DNA from: Methylibium sp. Root1272
Lineage (GTDB): Bacteria > Pseudomonadota > Gammaproteobacteria > Burkholderiales > Burkholderiaceae_C
Direction of reading: 5' to 3'
NCBI RefSeq assembly: GCF_001425905.1
Contig: NZ_LMDY01000002.1
Coordinates: forward strand, 1-64,000
DNA length: 64,000 nucleotides
Shown here: positions 10,682 through 21,107 of the stretch, in pieces
Position numbering within the stretch: the stretch's first letter is position 1
How the letters are laid out: the number at the start of each line of letters is the position of its first letter
Position numbers and translations under genes: made by a program
The notes under the pieces: model-generated
Databases searched by the model: none
Told to the model about the DNA's origin: nothing
The model's input: the letters and a program-made list of their open reading frames with translations, nothing else

Positions 10682-11992
10682 GTGGCAACCAACGCGAATC
10701 AACTGGCCAAGAGCGGCAAGTTCGGCGACCTGCGTCGCCGGCTCGTCTTCTTGCTGCTGGCGCTCGTCGTCTACCGCATCGGTGCGCACATTCCGGTCCC
10801 GGGCATCGACCCGAACGAACTGCAGCAGTTGTTCAAGGGCCAGCAGGGCGGCATCCTGAGCCTGTTCAACATGTTCTCGGGGGGTGCGCTATCGCGCTTC
10901 ACGGTCTTCGCCCTAGGGATCATGCCGTACATCTCGGCGTCGATCATCATGCAGCTGATGACCTACGTGGTGCCGACCCTGGAGGCGCTGAAGAAGGAAG
11001 GCGAAGCCGGGCGTCGCAAGATCACGCAGTACACGCGCTACGGCACGCTGGGTCTGGCGATCTTCCAGTCGCTGGGCATCGCGGTCGCGCTCGAAAGTTC
11101 GGCGGGGCTGGTCATCTCCCCGGGCATGGGTTTCCGGTTGACCGCGGTGGTGAGCCTGGTCGCCGGCACGATGTTCCTGATGTGGCTCGGCGAGCAGATC
11201 ACCGAACGCGGCCTGGGCAACGGCATCTCGATCATCATCTTCGCGGGTATCGCCGCCGGCTTGCCGAGCGCGATCGGCGGACTGTTCGAACTGGTGCGCA
11301 CCGGCGCGATGAGCATCGTGGCAGCGCTGTTCATCATCGCGATCGTGATCGCCGTGACCTATCTCGTCGTGTTCGTCGAGAGAGGCCAGCGCAAGATTCT
11401 GGTGAACTACGCGAAGCGCCAGGTAGGCAATCGCGTCTACGGCGGGCAGTCGTCGCACCTGCCGCTGAAGATCAACATGTCGGGCGTGATCCCGCCGATC
11501 TTCGCGTCGTCGATCATCCTGCTGCCGGCCACCGTGGTGGGTTGGTTCGCGACCGGCGACGGCCTGCGCTGGCTGAAGGATCTGGCCGCGCTGTTGTCGC
11601 CGGGCCAGCCGATCTACGTGATGCTCTATGCCGCGGCGATCGTGTTCTTCTGCTTCTTCTATACGGCGCTCGTCTTCAACAGCCGCGAGACGGCCGACAA
11701 CCTGAAGAAGAGCGGCGCCTTCATCCCGGGCATCCGTCCGGGTGAGCAGACCGCAAAGCACATCGATCGCATCCTCGGGCGTCTGACGCTCGGCGGCGCG
11801 GTGTACATCACCGCCGTGTGCCTGCTGCCCGAGTTCCTGGTGCTCAAGTACAACGTGCCGTTCTATTTCGGTGGCACCTCGTTGCTGATCATCGTCGTCG
11901 TGACGATGGACTTCTGGGCCCAGGTGCAGTCTTATGTGATGTCTCAGCAGTACGAGTCGCTGCTGAAGAAGGCCAATTTCAAGGCCAGCTGA
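10682..11992 (+). CDS. secY: Protein translocase subunit SecY
   Basis: 436 residues from a GTG start; about ten hydrophobic helices, as expected for SecY. The plug-region and first-helix signature [12 protein letters not shown] is present, as are [20 protein letters not shown] and the cytoplasmic loop with [15 protein letters not shown] that binds SecA and ribosomes. It forms the SecYEG channel of the inner membrane. Placement between rplO and infA is the standard spc arrangement. Confidence 0.98.
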   Translation: MATNANQLAKSGKFGDLRRRLVFLLLALVVYRIGAHIPVPGIDPNELQQLFKGQQGGILSLFNMFSGGALSRFTVFALGIMPYISASIIMQLMTYVVPTLEALKKEGEAGRRKITQYTRYGTLGLAIFQSLGIAVALESSAGLVISPGMGFRLTAVVSLVAGTMFLMWLGEQITERGLGNGISIIIFAGIAAGLPSAIGGLFELVRTGAMSIVAALFIIAIVIAVTYLVVFVERGQRKILVNYAKRQVGNRVYGGQSSHLPLKINMSGVIPPIFASSIILLPATVVGWFATGDGLRWLKDLAALLSPGQPIYVMLYAAAIVFFCFFYTALVFNSRETADNLKKSGAFIPGIRPGEQTAKHIDRILGRLTLGGAVYITAVCLLPEFLVLKYNVPFYFGGTSLLIIVVVTMDFWAQVQSYVMSQQYESLLKKANFKAS

Positions 11993-12015
11993 ACAGGAAC
12001 GGTTGACGAGAACAC

Positions 12016-12234
12016 ATGTCGAAAGATGACGTCATCCAGATGCAGGGCGAGATCCTCGAGAACTTGCCCAACGCGACCTTCCGTGTGAAGCTGGAGAATG
12101 GGCACGTTGTGCTCGGTCACATCTCCGGCAAGATGCGCATGCATTACATCCGCATCCTGCCCGGTGACAAGGTGACCGTGGAACTGACGCCCTACGATTT
12201 GAGTCGTGCTCGCATCGTCTTCCGGGCGAAGTGA
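12016..12234 (+). CDS. infA: Translation initiation factor IF-1
   Basis: 72 residues with the single OB-fold sequence [20 protein letters not shown] and [20 protein letters not shown]-1 occupies the A site during initiation. Here infA lies in the ribosomal cluster between secY and rpmJ, as in many betaproteobacteria, not alone as in E. coli. Confidence 0.97.
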   Translation: MSKDDVIQMQGEILENLPNATFRVKLENGHVVLGHISGKMRMHYIRILPGDKVTVELTPYDLSRARIVFRAK

Positions 12235-12280
12235 GAACAGAGCAACACCCGGAAGAGCGCAAGAGGTCAAGGAGAAGGTC

Positions 12281-12394
12281 ATGAAGGTAGCTGCATCCGT
12301 CAAGAAGATGTGCCGCAATTGCAAGGTCATCCGTCGCAAGGGTGTGGTGCGCGTGATTTGCACCGACCCGCGCCACAAGCAGCGCCAGGGCTGA
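12281..12394 (+). CDS. rpmJ: 50S ribosomal protein L36 (zinc-ribbon form)
   Basis: 37 residues beginning [20 protein letters not shown]. Cys11, Cys14, Cys27 and His32 form the zinc ribbon. The start follows CAAGGAGAAGGTC, a strong ribosome binding site; the longer reading from 12206 overlaps infA and is rejected. This zinc-dependent form is often replaced by a Zur-regulated paralogue elsewhere in the genome under zinc limitation. Confidence 0.97.
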   Translation: MKVAASVKKMCRNCKVIRRKGVVRVICTDPRHKQRQG

Positions 12395-12427
12395 TCGCTC
12401 GGCGACGCGACTAGTTAGAGGACGAAC

Positions 12428-12793
12428 ATGGCACGTATTGCTGGTATCAACATTCCCCCGCAGAAGCACGCCGAGATCGGCTTGACCGCGATCTATGGCA
12501 TCGGTCGCACGACCGCGCAGAAGATCTGCGACAGCTGCGGCATTGCCCGTGACAAGAAGATCAAGGATCTGACGGACGGCGACCTCGAGAAGATCCGCGA
12601 GGAAGTCGGCCGCATGACGATCGAGGGCGATCTGCGTCGCGAGACCACGATCAACATCAAGCGTCTGATGGACCTGGGCTGCTATCGCGGCTTCCGTCAC
12701 CGCCGCGGCCTGCCGATGCGCGGTCAGCGCACGCGCACGAATGCCCGCACCCGCAAGGGCCCGCGCAAGTCGGCCGCCGCGCTGAAGAAGTAA
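12428..12793 (+). CDS. rpsM: 30S ribosomal protein S13
   Basis: 121 residues, with [20 protein letters not shown] at the N-terminus and the C-terminal [19 protein letters not shown] tail that contacts P-site tRNA. First 30S gene of the alpha cluster. Confidence 0.98.
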   Translation: MARIAGINIPPQKHAEIGLTAIYGIGRTTAQKICDSCGIARDKKIKDLTDGDLEKIREEVGRMTIEGDLRRETTINIKRLMDLGCYRGFRHRRGLPMRGQRTRTNARTRKGPRKSAAALKK

Positions 12794-12850
12794 GCAAACC
12801 CGCCGCGACGCCCCCGTCCGACGAACCGCTCAGATTGAAGAGAGTCAAGC

Positions 12851-13252
12851 ATGGCCAAAGCACCTAATACCGCCGCACAGCGCGTGCGCAAGAAGGTCCG
12901 CAAGAATGTGTCGGACGGCGTTGCGCACGTTCACGCGTCGTTCAACAACACCATCATCACGATCACCGATCGCCAGGGCAACGCGCTGGCGTGGGCGTCG
13001 AGCGGTGGCCAGGGCTTCAAGGGTTCGCGCAAGTCGACGCCGTTCGCTGCCCAGGTGGCTGCGGAAGTCGCTGGCCGTGCCGCCCAGGACCAGGGCATCA
13101 AGAACCTCGAGGTCGAGATCAAGGGTCCCGGCCCGGGTCGCGAATCGTCGGTGCGCGCCCTGGCTGCGCTCGGCATCCGCATCGTGTCGATTTCCGACGT
13201 GACGCCGGTTCCGCACAACGGCTGTCGTCCGCAGAAGCGTCGTCGCATCTGA
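12851..13252 (+). CDS. rpsK: 30S ribosomal protein S11
   Basis: 133 residues, ending [17 protein letters not shown], a diagnostic S11 end. It lies on the 30S platform near the mRNA exit. Fifty-seven nt after rpsM; followed by a 225 nt gap that probably holds an internal promoter. Confidence 0.98.
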   Translation: MAKAPNTAAQRVRKKVRKNVSDGVAHVHASFNNTIITITDRQGNALAWASSGGQGFKGSRKSTPFAAQVAAEVAGRAAQDQGIKNLEVEIKGPGPGRESSVRALAALGIRIVSISDVTPVPHNGCRPQKRRRI

Positions 13253-13477
13253 GCATGCGTGTGTGACCCGGGTGACCGGGCTACAATACGCAGTTACCCG
13301 ATTCGCCGGTGGGCACTCCAGTGCGCGCCGGCGGTTTTCGTTGAAGCCGCAAGGCTTCGCTAAGCCCACCGTCTGGTTGACAACGAAGAGCGACCCTAGA
13401 GCGCTCGAACCCCCGGCCAGACTTGCGTGAGGCGCGGCTCCCAGCCGCTCCCCACGTCAGAGAACCAAGGAAGCAAC
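13253..13477 (+). promoter_or_regulatory. Leader of rpsD-rpoA-rplQ with probable -10 element
   Basis: A 225 nt gap inside the alpha cluster. The clearest promoter sign is TACAAT at 13282-13287, preceded by GC-rich sequence with no good -35. A TTGACA at 13377-13382 lacks a -10 at proper spacing. The inverted pair gtgggc (near 13308) and gcccac (near 13364) could fold the leader. Either an internal promoter or an S4 autoregulation site would make sense; neither is proved. Confidence 0.4.
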
Positions 13478-14101
13478 GTGGCACGTTATCTCGGCCCCAA
13501 GGCCAAACTGTCCCGCCGTGAAGGCACCGACCTGTTCCTGAAGAGCGCCCGCCGCCCGATCGGGGACAAGTCGAAGTTCGAAACCAAGCCCGGCCAGCAC
13601 GGCCGCACCTCCGGCTCGCGCACCTCCGACTTCGGTCTCCAACTGCGCGAGAAGCAGAAGGTCAAGCGCATGTACGGCGTGCTCGAGCGCCAGTTCCGTC
13701 GCTACTTCGCCGAGGCCGAGCGCCGCAAGGGCAACACCGGCGCGAACCTGCTGCTGCTGCTCGAATCGCGCCTGGACAACGTGGTCTACCGCATGGGTTT
13801 CGGTTCGACCCGTGCCGAGGCCCGCCAACTCGTGTCGCACAAGGGCATCACCGTGAATGGTGAGGTCGTGAACATCGCTTCCTACCTGGTCAAGACGGGT
13901 GACGTCGTCGCCGTGCGCGAGAAGGCCAAGAAGCAACTGCGCGTGACCGAGTCGCTCAAGCTCGCAGAGTCGATGGGTCTGCCCGCCTGGGTGCAGGTCG
14001 ATGCGGCCAAGCTCGAGGGCGTGTTCAAGAAGTCGCCCGACCGCGACGAGTTCGGTTCGGACATCAACGAATCCCTGATCGTCGAACTCTATTCGCGTTG
14101 A
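13478..14101 (+). CDS. rpsD: 30S ribosomal protein S4
   Basis: 207 residues from GTG 13478 (product [20 protein letters not shown]), preceded by CCAAGGAAGC. The S4 RNA-binding domain is at about 95-155 ([20 protein letters not shown]). No N-terminal CxxC zinc motif is present, so this is the zinc-free form. S4 starts 30S assembly and often controls the alpha operon. Confidence 0.97.
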   Translation: MARYLGPKAKLSRREGTDLFLKSARRPIGDKSKFETKPGQHGRTSGSRTSDFGLQLREKQKVKRMYGVLERQFRRYFAEAERRKGNTGANLLLLLESRLDNVVYRMGFGSTRAEARQLVSHKGITVNGEVVNIASYLVKTGDVVAVREKAKKQLRVTESLKLAESMGLPAWVQVDAAKLEGVFKKSPDRDEFGSDINESLIVELYSR

Positions 14102-14261
14102 ATTTCCAGCGCGCTGCAGCGGTGCCCGGCCTTCGGCCTGCACCGCCCGGCGCGCAAGCGCTTTCCCGGTCCGGGTTCAACGTCGCCGCCAGGCGCGTCG
14201 TTCCCGGTGCTCCATCAGCCTTATCGGTGTAACGAGCCGAGGGTAATGACAGGAAGACCTG

Positions 14262-15263
14262 ATGCAAACCAATCTGCTGAAGCCCAAAGCCATCAACGTC
14301 GAGCCGCTGAGCGCCGCCAAGGGCGCCCACCGCGCCAAGGTCACGCTCGAACCCTTCGAGCGCGGCTATGGCCACACGCTGGGCAATGCCCTCCGCCGCG
14401 TGCTGCTGTCGTCGATGGTGGGCTATGCGCCGACCGAGGTCACGATCGCCGGCGTCCTGCACGAGTACTCGGCCATCGATGGCGTCCAGGAAGACGTGGT
14501 TCACGTCATGCTGAACCTCAAGGGTGTGGTGTTCCGCCTGCACAACCGCGATGAAGTGACGCTGGTGCTGCGCAAGGAAGGTGAAGGCCCTGTCAAGGCC
14601 GGCGACATCCAGACGCCGCACGACGTGGAGATCATCAATCCGGACCACGTGATCACGCACCTGTCGCAAGGCGGCAAGCTCGACATGCAGATCAAGGTCG
14701 AGAAGGGCCGCGGCTACGTGCCGGGCACGATGCGCCGCTTCGGCGACGAACCGACCAAGTCGATCGGTCGCATCGTTCTCGATGCGTCGTTCTCGCCGGT
14801 GCGCCGCGTCAGCTACACGGTCGAGAGCGCGCGTGTCGAGCAGCGTACCGACCTCGACAAGCTGGTCATGGAGATCGAGACCAACGGCGCGATCACGCCG
14901 GAAGAGGCGATCCGCGCTTCGGCCAAGATCCTGGTCGAGCAGCTCGCCGTGTTCGCGCAGCTCGAAGGCCAGATCAACGACATCTTCGACGCCCAGCCTG
15001 CGCAGCGCAGCACGCAGTTCGACCCGATCCTGCTGCGTCCGGTCGACGAGCTCGAGCTCACCGTACGTTCGGCCAATTGCCTGAAGGCCGAGAACATCTA
15101 TTACATCGGCGACCTCATCCAGCGTACCGAGACCGAGCTGCTGAAGACACCGAACCTGGGCCGCAAGTCGCTCAACGAGATCAAGGAAGTGCTGGCCTCG
15201 CGCGGGCTGACGCTCGGCGGACGGCTGGAGAACTGGCCGCCGCAAGGTCTCGACAAGCGGTAA
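14262..15263 (+). CDS. rpoA: DNA-directed RNA polymerase subunit alpha
   Basis: 333 residues. The N-terminal dimerisation domain has [20 protein letters not shown], and the C-terminal domain (from about 250) has [20 protein letters not shown] and [16 protein letters not shown]. The C-terminal domain binds UP elements and activators. It sits between rpsD and rplQ, the standard order; the ATG follows CAGGAAGACCTG. Confidence 0.99.
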   Translation: MQTNLLKPKAINVEPLSAAKGAHRAKVTLEPFERGYGHTLGNALRRVLLSSMVGYAPTEVTIAGVLHEYSAIDGVQEDVVHVMLNLKGVVFRLHNRDEVTLVLRKEGEGPVKAGDIQTPHDVEIINPDHVITHLSQGGKLDMQIKVEKGRGYVPGTMRRFGDEPTKSIGRIVLDASFSPVRRVSYTVESARVEQRTDLDKLVMEIETNGAITPEEAIRASAKILVEQLAVFAQLEGQINDIFDAQPAQRSTQFDPILLRPVDELELTVRSANCLKAENIYYIGDLIQRTETELLKTPNLGRKSLNEIKEVLASRGLTLGGRLENWPPQGLDKR

Positions 15264-15406
15264 CGCTGGGCGAGCAGAAAACCCGGCCTGATGAAGGCCG
15301 TCATCGGATGACGAACGCGCCTGGCGCGCTCGATCACGCAACCACCAGTACCTGATCCGGCTGGCGGTCATTAGCAAGTCAGAAAGCAAGTCGAAAGGAC
15401 TTCACC

Positions 15407-15805
15407 ATGCGTCACCGTCACGGACTTCGCAAACTCAATCGCACCTCCGAGCACCGTCTCGCGATGCTGCGCAACATGGCCAACTCGCTGATCCAGAGCG
15501 AAGCCATCAAGACCACCGTGCCCAAGGCCAAGGAACTGCGCCGCGTCGTCGAGCCGTTGATCACGCTGGCCAAGGAGCCGACGCTGGCCAACCGCCGCCT
15601 GGCCTTCGACCGCACGCGCGACCGCGATGTCGTTGCCAAGCTGTTCAACGACCTCGGTCCGCGCTACAAGGCGCGCCCGGGCGGCTACACCCGCATCCTG
15701 AAGATGGGCTTCCGCGTCGGCGACAACGCACCGATGGCCTTCGTCGAACTCGTCGACCGTCCGGAGCCCGCGGCGGAAGCAGCCACGGCCGACAAGGCCG
15801 AGTAA
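15407..15805 (+). CDS. rplQ: 50S ribosomal protein L17
   Basis: 132 residues beginning [20 protein letters not shown], with [20 protein letters not shown] near the end. It closes the alpha cluster and is followed by a near-perfect terminator. Confidence 0.98.
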   Translation: MRHRHGLRKLNRTSEHRLAMLRNMANSLIQSEAIKTTVPKAKELRRVVEPLITLAKEPTLANRRLAFDRTRDRDVVAKLFNDLGPRYKARPGGYTRILKMGFRVGDNAPMAFVELVDRPEPAAEAATADKAE

Positions 15806-15864
15806 AGCGTGCGCCGGGGGTGCGGGCAGGTGGACCTGCCCGGCTCCCGCCCCGCGGTTCTGCA

Positions 15865-15897
15865 AAAGGCCAGCCCTCGTGCTGGCCTTTGTCTTTT
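15865..15897 (+). terminator. Rho-independent terminator ending the alpha operon
   Basis: Perfect 10-bp stem aaaggccagc (15865-15874) / gctggccttt (15881-15890) with a 6-nt loop and a trailing gtctttt. It follows rplQ by 60 nt. Confidence 0.8.
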
Positions 15898-16058
15898 GTG
15901 CCTCTGGTGGCGGGCCCGATGCGATCGACTTGGAACCGTCAGGAATGACGCACAGTCTGACGTTCCGGTACGGCGTCGGCGGCCATGGCACGCTACGCTG
16001 CAAGGGTCGGTGCTTGCGCACCGATCATCTCGATCTTCGACATGACCGCCTGCCCGTG

Positions 16059-17918
16059 ATGCCCTCTCTGTTCCTGCGTGCCCTGCTGCTGTGGATGGCC
16101 TCGCTGTTTCCCGTGCTTGCGCCGGCAGCCGAGGACTTCCTGCCACCGGAGCAGGCGTTTCGGTTTGACATGCGTGTGCTCGACGACAAGACGGTCGAGA
16201 TCGGGTTTACCGTCGCGGACGGCTATTACCTGTACCGCGACCCCTTCAAGTTCGTTGCCGAAGGTGAGGCGGTGGCGCTCGGCGCGCCGGAGATTCCGCC
16301 GGGCAAGGTCAAGTTCGACGAGACCTTCCAGAAGGATGTCGAGACGTATCGCGGTCGCGTGGCGATCCGCCTGCCGGTCGACACCGCGCCGGCGTCCTTC
16401 CGTCTCATCGTCACCAGCCAGGGTTGCGCTGACCAGGGGCTTTGTTATCCGCCGATGCAAAGCGCTGCGGACGTGCAGTTGGCGGGCTTCGGCGGCGACG
16501 GCAGCGTTCGGGTGCAAGGGGGCGGTGGCGGGGTGGACGGCGCCCTTGCCGCGTCACGTTCATCGTTGGCCATTTCGCCGTCGAGCCGCAGCGGTGACGC
16601 CGGCATCGACAGCGCGTTGCGCAGCGGCCGTTTCTGGCTGGTGGTCGTCGCATTCTTCGTGGCGGGGCTCCTGCTGTCGTTCACGCCGTGCGTGCTGCCG
16701 ATGCTGCCGATCCTGTCGTCTCTCATCGTCGGACAGGGTGGGCAGTCCGTGGCGCGCTCGCGTGGCCTGCTGCTGGCCGGCACGTACTCGCTCGGCATGG
16801 CCTTGGTCTACACCGCGCTCGGCGTCGCTGCCGGGCTGGCCGGCGAGGGCCTGGCGGCGGCCTTGCAGAACGCCTGGGTGCTCGGTACGTTTGCTCTGTT
16901 GCTGGCGCTGTTGGCCTTGTCGATGTTCGGCGCCTACGAGTTGCAGTTGCCGGCCGTTCTGCGCGACCGTCTCGCTGCGTCGTCGGGCCGTCTGCAGGGC
17001 GGGCGGCTGGCGGGCGTGTTCGCGATGGGCGGGGTATCGGCTCTGATCGTCAGCCCCTGTGTTGCCGCGCCGCTGGCCGGCGCCTTGCTGTACATCAGCC
17101 AGACGCGAGACGTGGTGCTGGGAGGCAGCGCTCTGTTCTCGCTAGCGGCCGGCATGAGCGTGCCGCTGCTGCTGCTCGGCGCTTCGGCCGGGGCCTTGCT
17201 GCCGCGCGCAGGCGCGTGGATGGAGAGCGTCAAGCGCTTCTTCGGTCTGTTGCTGCTGGCCGTTGCCTGGTGGATGCTCAGCCCGGTCATTCCTGGGGCG
17301 CTCGTGGTCGCTGGCTGGGGCGTGCTGCTGATCGGTGCCGCGGTGTTCCTGCATGCCTTCGACCGCCTGCCGGAGATTGCAGGCGCGGACCGTCGGTTGG
17401 TCAAGGGGATCGGTCTTGCTCTGGCCGTGGCGGGCGCCACGCAGATCGTTGGCGCCGCGGCGGGCGCACAGGACGCGCTCAGGCCACTGCAGCCGTTCGT
17501 CGTCGCTGGCGGCCCGTCCGCTGCCGGGGCTGCGTCGGTCGACGGTCTCGCCGCGCCGCACACGGGTATGAGCTTCCGGCGCGTCGCCTCGATCGAGGAA
17601 CTCGATGCTGCAGTACGCGGTGCCGGCCGACCTGTGATGCTCGACTTCTACGCCGACTGGTGCGTGAGCTGCAAGGAAATGGAGCGCTTCACGTTCACCG
17701 ATCCGGCGGTGCAGGCGCGGCTCGACAAGGCCTTGCTGCTGCAGGCCGACGTGACGCGCAACAGCGACGCGGACCGGGCGCTGCTCAAGCGTTTCCAGCT
17801 CTTCGGCCCGCCCGGCATCGTGTTCTTCGACGCCGGGGGTCGCGAGCTCGACACGCGTGTCATCGGCTTCCAGAACGCAGAGCGCTTTCAGCAGAGCCTG
17901 CAGTCGGCGGGCCTGTGA
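16059..17918 (+). CDS. dsbD: Thiol:disulfide interchange protein DsbD
   Basis: 619 residues from ATG 16059; a longer reading from 15879 starts inside the terminator and is rejected. Order of parts: signal peptide (1-25), periplasmic domain with the GCADQGLCYPP cysteine pair, eight or so membrane helices with SFTPCVLPMLP and VSPCVAAPLAG, then a C-terminal thioredoxin domain with DWCVSCK. The protein passes electrons from cytoplasmic thioredoxin to periplasmic DsbC/DsbG and cytochrome c maturation. This matters here, as XoxG, the pilins and secreted cysteine proteins depend on periplasmic thiol chemistry. Confidence 0.95.
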   Translation: MPSLFLRALLLWMASLFPVLAPAAEDFLPPEQAFRFDMRVLDDKTVEIGFTVADGYYLYRDPFKFVAEGEAVALGAPEIPPGKVKFDETFQKDVETYRGRVAIRLPVDTAPASFRLIVTSQGCADQGLCYPPMQSAADVQLAGFGGDGSVRVQGGGGGVDGALAASRSSLAISPSSRSGDAGIDSALRSGRFWLVVVAFFVAGLLLSFTPCVLPMLPILSSLIVGQGGQSVARSRGLLLAGTYSLGMALVYTALGVAAGLAGEGLAAALQNAWVLGTFALLLALLALSMFGAYELQLPAVLRDRLAASSGRLQGGRLAGVFAMGGVSALIVSPCVAAPLAGALLYISQTRDVVLGGSALFSLAAGMSVPLLLLGASAGALLPRAGAWMESVKRFFGLLLLAVAWWMLSPVIPGALVVAGWGVLLIGAAVFLHAFDRLPEIAGADRRLVKGIGLALAVAGATQIVGAAAGAQDALRPLQPFVVAGGPSAAGAASVDGLAAPHTGMSFRRVASIEELDAAVRGAGRPVMLDFYADWCVSCKEMERFTFTDPAVQARLDKALLLQADVTRNSDADRALLKRFQLFGPPGIVFFDAGGRELDTRVIGFQNAERFQQSLQSAGL

Positions 17919-17919
17919 A

Positions 17920-17950
17920 CTGACGCAAAGCAGCCCGCGCGTGCTATAAT
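17920..17950 (+). promoter_or_regulatory. Promoter of the tRNA-fMet gene
   Basis: Perfect TATAAT at 17945-17950, 13 nt before the tRNA. The best -35-like sequence is CTGACG (17920-17925), 19 nt away, just after the dsbD stop. The -10 is convincing, the -35 weak. Confidence 0.6.
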
Positions 17951-17962
17951 TTTTGTCTCAGT

Positions 17963-18039
<77 letters not shown>

Positions 18040-18066
18040 AAAATCACGAGGCGCGAGCCTATCGAA

Positions 18067-18093
18067 ATGCCCACCAGTCGGTGGGCATTTTGC
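18067..18093 (+). terminator. Rho-independent terminator after tRNA-fMet
   Basis: Perfect 10-bp stem aatgcccacc (18067-18076) / ggtgggcatt (18081-18090), loop agtc, then ttgctttg. It also faces the converging ABC permease gene, so it could act in both directions. Confidence 0.75.
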
Positions 18094-18130
18094 TTTGTGC
18101 AGCGCACTGGCAAATGCTCCGTCGACCTGC

Positions 18131-18979
18131 TCATCGCATCCGATCATGTCTCGGCATCTCGCTCTCGTGCCAGCGGCCGAGCAGCCACTTCGACAGGCCC
18201 GAGAACACCAGGAAGATCGCCACGCCCAGCAGCGATACCAGCAGCAGCGCGGCAAACATCAAGGGCGTCTCGGTGCGAAAACTCGCCTCGAGAATGCGCG
18301 AGGCCAGGCCGGTCTCGCGGCCGGCCGTGCCGGCGGTGAACTCGGCCACCACGGCGCCGATGAGGCTCAGGCCGCCGGCGACCTTCAGGCCGGCCATGAA
18401 ATAGGGCAACGCGCTCGGCACGAGCAGGAAGCGCAGTCTTTGCCAGCGTGTCGCGCTGTACAGCGTGAACAGGTCGCGCAAGCGCGCATCGGCGCTCTTC
18501 AGGCCGACGGTGGTGTTCGCCAGGATCGGAAAGAAGGCGACGATCCACGCGCACAACAGCAACGCCAGCGTCGTGTTCTCGACATAGATCAGGATCAGCG
18601 GCGCAATGGCGATGATCGGCGTCACCTGCAGAACGACCGCGATCGGGAACAACGCCACCTCGATCCAGCGCGACAGCGCGAACGCCACCGCCAGCAACAC
18701 GCCGCCCAGCACGGCGGCGCTCAGCGCCAGCAACGTCAGCTTGACGGTGAACCAGAGCGACGGCCCGAGCGATCCCCAGTGCTCGACCAGCGTTCGAACG
18801 ATCAAGGACGGCGCCGGCAGGATGTAGTGGGGCACCTGCTGAATCCGCACGATCAGTTCCCACGCCACCAACAGCGCGACGATCAGCGCCGCCGGCACGA
18901 TCACGCGCAAGGCGCGCTCTACCCATGCCGCGGGCCGTGGGGCCGAATCGGCGCGGTGTCGAGCGGAAACCGAGGCCAT
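18131..18979 (-). CDS. ABC transporter permease, NitT/TauT type
   Basis: 282 residues, about six membrane helices, with the permease EAA-loop region around YSATRWQRLRFLLVPSALPY. It resembles SsuC/TauC/NrtB-type permeases of the binding-protein-dependent inner-membrane family. It follows the ATPase gene by 9 nt, so both form one unit. No substrate-binding protein lies next to them; the ligand (nitrate, sulfonate, a pyrimidine or similar) cannot be set from sequence. Confidence 0.85.
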   Translation of the reverse strand: MASVSARHRADSAPRPAAWVERALRVIVPAALIVALLVAWELIVRIQQVPHYILPAPSLIVRTLVEHWGSLGPSLWFTVKLTLLALSAAVLGGVLLAVAFALSRWIEVALFPIAVVLQVTPIIAIAPLILIYVENTTLALLLCAWIVAFFPILANTTVGLKSADARLRDLFTLYSATRWQRLRFLLVPSALPYFMAGLKVAGGLSLIGAVVAEFTAGTAGRETGLASRILEASFRTETPLMFAALLLVSLLGVAIFLVFSGLSKWLLGRWHESEMPRHDRMR

Positions 18980-18988
18980 CGTCGGAGA

Positions 18989-19771
18989 TCAGGCCGTTCG
19001 AGCGGCAACGCCGTCGACGGCACGGCGCAAGGCTCGCGAGACGGCGACGCATTGATCGCCATAGTGCGCCGCAGCGCGGAAGGCCTCGCCGCGCGGTCCG
19101 CGTGGATCGATGCGGACTTCTTCGTGGATGCGACCCGGAGAGCGGCCCATCAACAGCACGCGGTCTGCCAGGTAGACCGATTCGTAGACGCTGTGCGTCA
19201 CGAACACCACGGCGAAGCCCTGCTCGGCCTGGATCGAGAGCAGGTCGTCGTTGAGCTTCTGGCGCGTCAGTTCGTCGAGGGCGCCGAAGGGCTCGTCCAT
19301 CAGCAGCAATCGCGGCCGAAGCACCAGGGCTCGCGCGATCGATGCACGCATCTTCATGCCACCCGACAACTCGTGAGGGTAGGCCAGTGCTGCATCCGTC
19401 AGGCCGACCCGCTCCAGCGCAGCGGTGATCGTGGCGGCGGCCGAGGCCCGTGTTCGGCCTTGCAGACGCAGCGGCAGGAACACGTTGTCGGCCACGCTTG
19501 CCCAAGGCATCAGCGTCGGTTCCTGGAACACGAAGCCGAGCTCTGGCATGCTGCCGCCGGCCCAGACCACGGTGCCGGCCCCCGGACGCTCCAGGCCGGC
19601 GATCAGCCGCAGTGCCGTGCTCTTGCCGCAGCCCGAGGGGCCGAGCACGCTGAGGAACTCGCCTTCGCGCAGCTCAAAGCTCAGCCGGTCGAGTGCCACG
19701 CCGCCGTTGGGGTAGCGCAGACCGACCTCGCGCAGGCTCAGCAGCAACGGCGAAGCTTCAGCAGTGTTCAT
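18989..19771 (-). CDS. ABC transporter ATP-binding protein, NitT/TauT type
   Basis: 260 residues from ATG 19771; a GTG eight codons earlier is the alternative. Walker [11 protein letters not shown]-loop [11 protein letters not shown], signature [11 protein letters not shown], Walker [14 protein letters not shown] and the switch histidine in FVTHSVYES are all intact. The short, TauB/SsuB-like form with an EPTLMPW Q-loop fits a NitT/TauT family importer. It partners the permease just downstream. Confidence 0.88.
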   Translation of the reverse strand: MNTAEASPLLLSLREVGLRYPNGGVALDRLSFELREGEFLSVLGPSGCGKSTALRLIAGLERPGAGTVVWAGGSMPELGFVFQEPTLMPWASVADNVFLPLRLQGRTRASAAATITAALERVGLTDAALAYPHELSGGMKMRASIARALVLRPRLLLMDEPFGALDELTRQKLNDDLLSIQAEQGFAVVFVTHSVYESVYLADRVLLMGRSPGRIHEEVRIDPRGPRGEAFRAAAHYGDQCVAVSRALRRAVDGVAARTA

Positions 19772-19840
19772 CCGGGTTGGGCACGGCACAGTCACGGGCC
19801 ATTGTCGCCAAGCCCGTGCCGCTGGGCTTGGCCTCGGCCC

Positions 19841-20845
19841 TCACGCCTGCGGCGATTCGGCAGCGCGCGGCGACGGGACGGCCGATCCGGACTTCTTCTG
19901 CGCCAGGTCGACCCCGTGACGAACTGCGATCACCTCCGCCAGGATGGACACCGCGATCTCGGCCGGCGTCTTGGCACCCAGGTGCAGGCCGATCGGGCCG
20001 TGCAGCCGGTCGATCTCTTCGGGTGTCAGATCGAACAGCGCGAGCCGCTCCTTGCGCCGCGCGGTGTTGCCCCGTGAACCCAGCGCACCCACGTAGAACG
20101 CGGGCGATTTCAGGGCCTCGAGCAGCGCCAGGTCGTCGAGCTTGGGATCGTGCGTCAGCGCCACCACCGCGCTGTGCGGGTCGAGCTGCAGCTCGACGAC
20201 CAGATCATCCGGCATCGCGGTGCTGAAGCGGCTGCCCTGTAGATCCCAGCCCAGGTGGTATTCCTCGCGCGGATCGCAGCAGACGACCTCGAAGTCCAGG
20301 GCCAGCGCCATCTGTGCCAAGGTGCGCGACAGCTGGCCGGCACCGATGATCACCAGGCGCCAGCGGGGGCCGAACAGCGCGCGCAGCGTGCGGCCGTCGA
20401 AGCTGAAGGCCTCGCCGCGCGAGGCCGGCTCCAGGGTCACGGTGCCGCTGGGCAGGTCGAGCCGGCGCGCCACCAGCTCGTGGCGTGCGGTGCGCGCCAG
20501 GAGTTCATCGATCCAGGCGATTGAGCTCAGCGGCTCCTGCAGCAGGCGCAGGTTGCCGCCGCAAGGCAGGCCGAAGCGAGCGGCCTCCTCCTTGCTCACG
20601 CCGTAGTTCACCAGTGCAGGGGTGTCGACGCGCTCGCCATGCCGCACGCGGTCGATCAGGTCGTCCTCGACGCAGCCGCCCGACACCGAACCGACCACCT
20701 GACCGTCGTCGCGCAGGGCCAGCAGCGCGCCCGGCGGGCGGGGCGCCGATCCCCAGGTCTCCAGCACGGTGACCAGCCAGACACGCCGGCCGTCGGCGAA
20801 CCAGCGGCGCGCCTCCGTCAGCACTTGCAGGTCGAGACTGTCCAT
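19841..20845 (-). CDS. xdhC: XdhC family protein (molybdoenzyme maturation)
   Basis: 334 residues from the ATG at 20845 (product MDSLDLQVLTEARRWFADGR); a longer frame from 20899 has no support. Family marks: N-terminal SVSGGCVEDDLIDR and GLPCGGNLRLL cysteine motifs, and a C-terminal Rossmann domain with LVIIGAGQLSRTLAQMA. XdhC-type proteins bind and sulfurate molybdenum cofactor for xanthine dehydrogenase or related hydroxylases. No xdhA/B lies in the window, so the target enzyme is elsewhere. It shares strand with the ABC genes (69 nt gap) but a functional link is only a guess. Confidence 0.85.
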   Translation of the reverse strand: MDSLDLQVLTEARRWFADGRRVWLVTVLETWGSAPRPPGALLALRDDGQVVGSVSGGCVEDDLIDRVRHGERVDTPALVNYGVSKEEAARFGLPCGGNLRLLQEPLSSIAWIDELLARTARHELVARRLDLPSGTVTLEPASRGEAFSFDGRTLRALFGPRWRLVIIGAGQLSRTLAQMALALDFEVVCCDPREEYHLGWDLQGSRFSTAMPDDLVVELQLDPHSAVVALTHDPKLDDLALLEALKSPAFYVGALGSRGNTARRKERLALFDLTPEEIDRLHGPIGLHLGAKTPAEIAVSILAEVIAVRHGVDLAQKKSGSAVPSPRAAESPQA

Positions 20846-21107
20846 CGTGAACTCGGGCCGGTGAGGATCTGGCGGGTCGGGCGGCCAGGGTGCGAGCAAG
20901 GGAGCAGCGTCACACCGTTGGAGCGAGGCATGATCATCGCCGCATGCGCAGACCCGCGCCGATGTCGGGGCTTGTCAGGCGGGGATGTCGTGAGCGAGGT
21001 GGCAGTCCGCTGACGCCACACTTGGGCGTCCGGCGAAGGGGCGGGCGCTCGGTTCACCCCGCCCGTCGCGACGCGGGGACCGGCCCGCGGCGTGCACCCG
21101 CGGACGA

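Noticed and set aside
15879-16058. Upstream extension of dsbD
   Set aside because: It begins within the terminator after rplQ and places a signal peptide 60 residues inside the protein.
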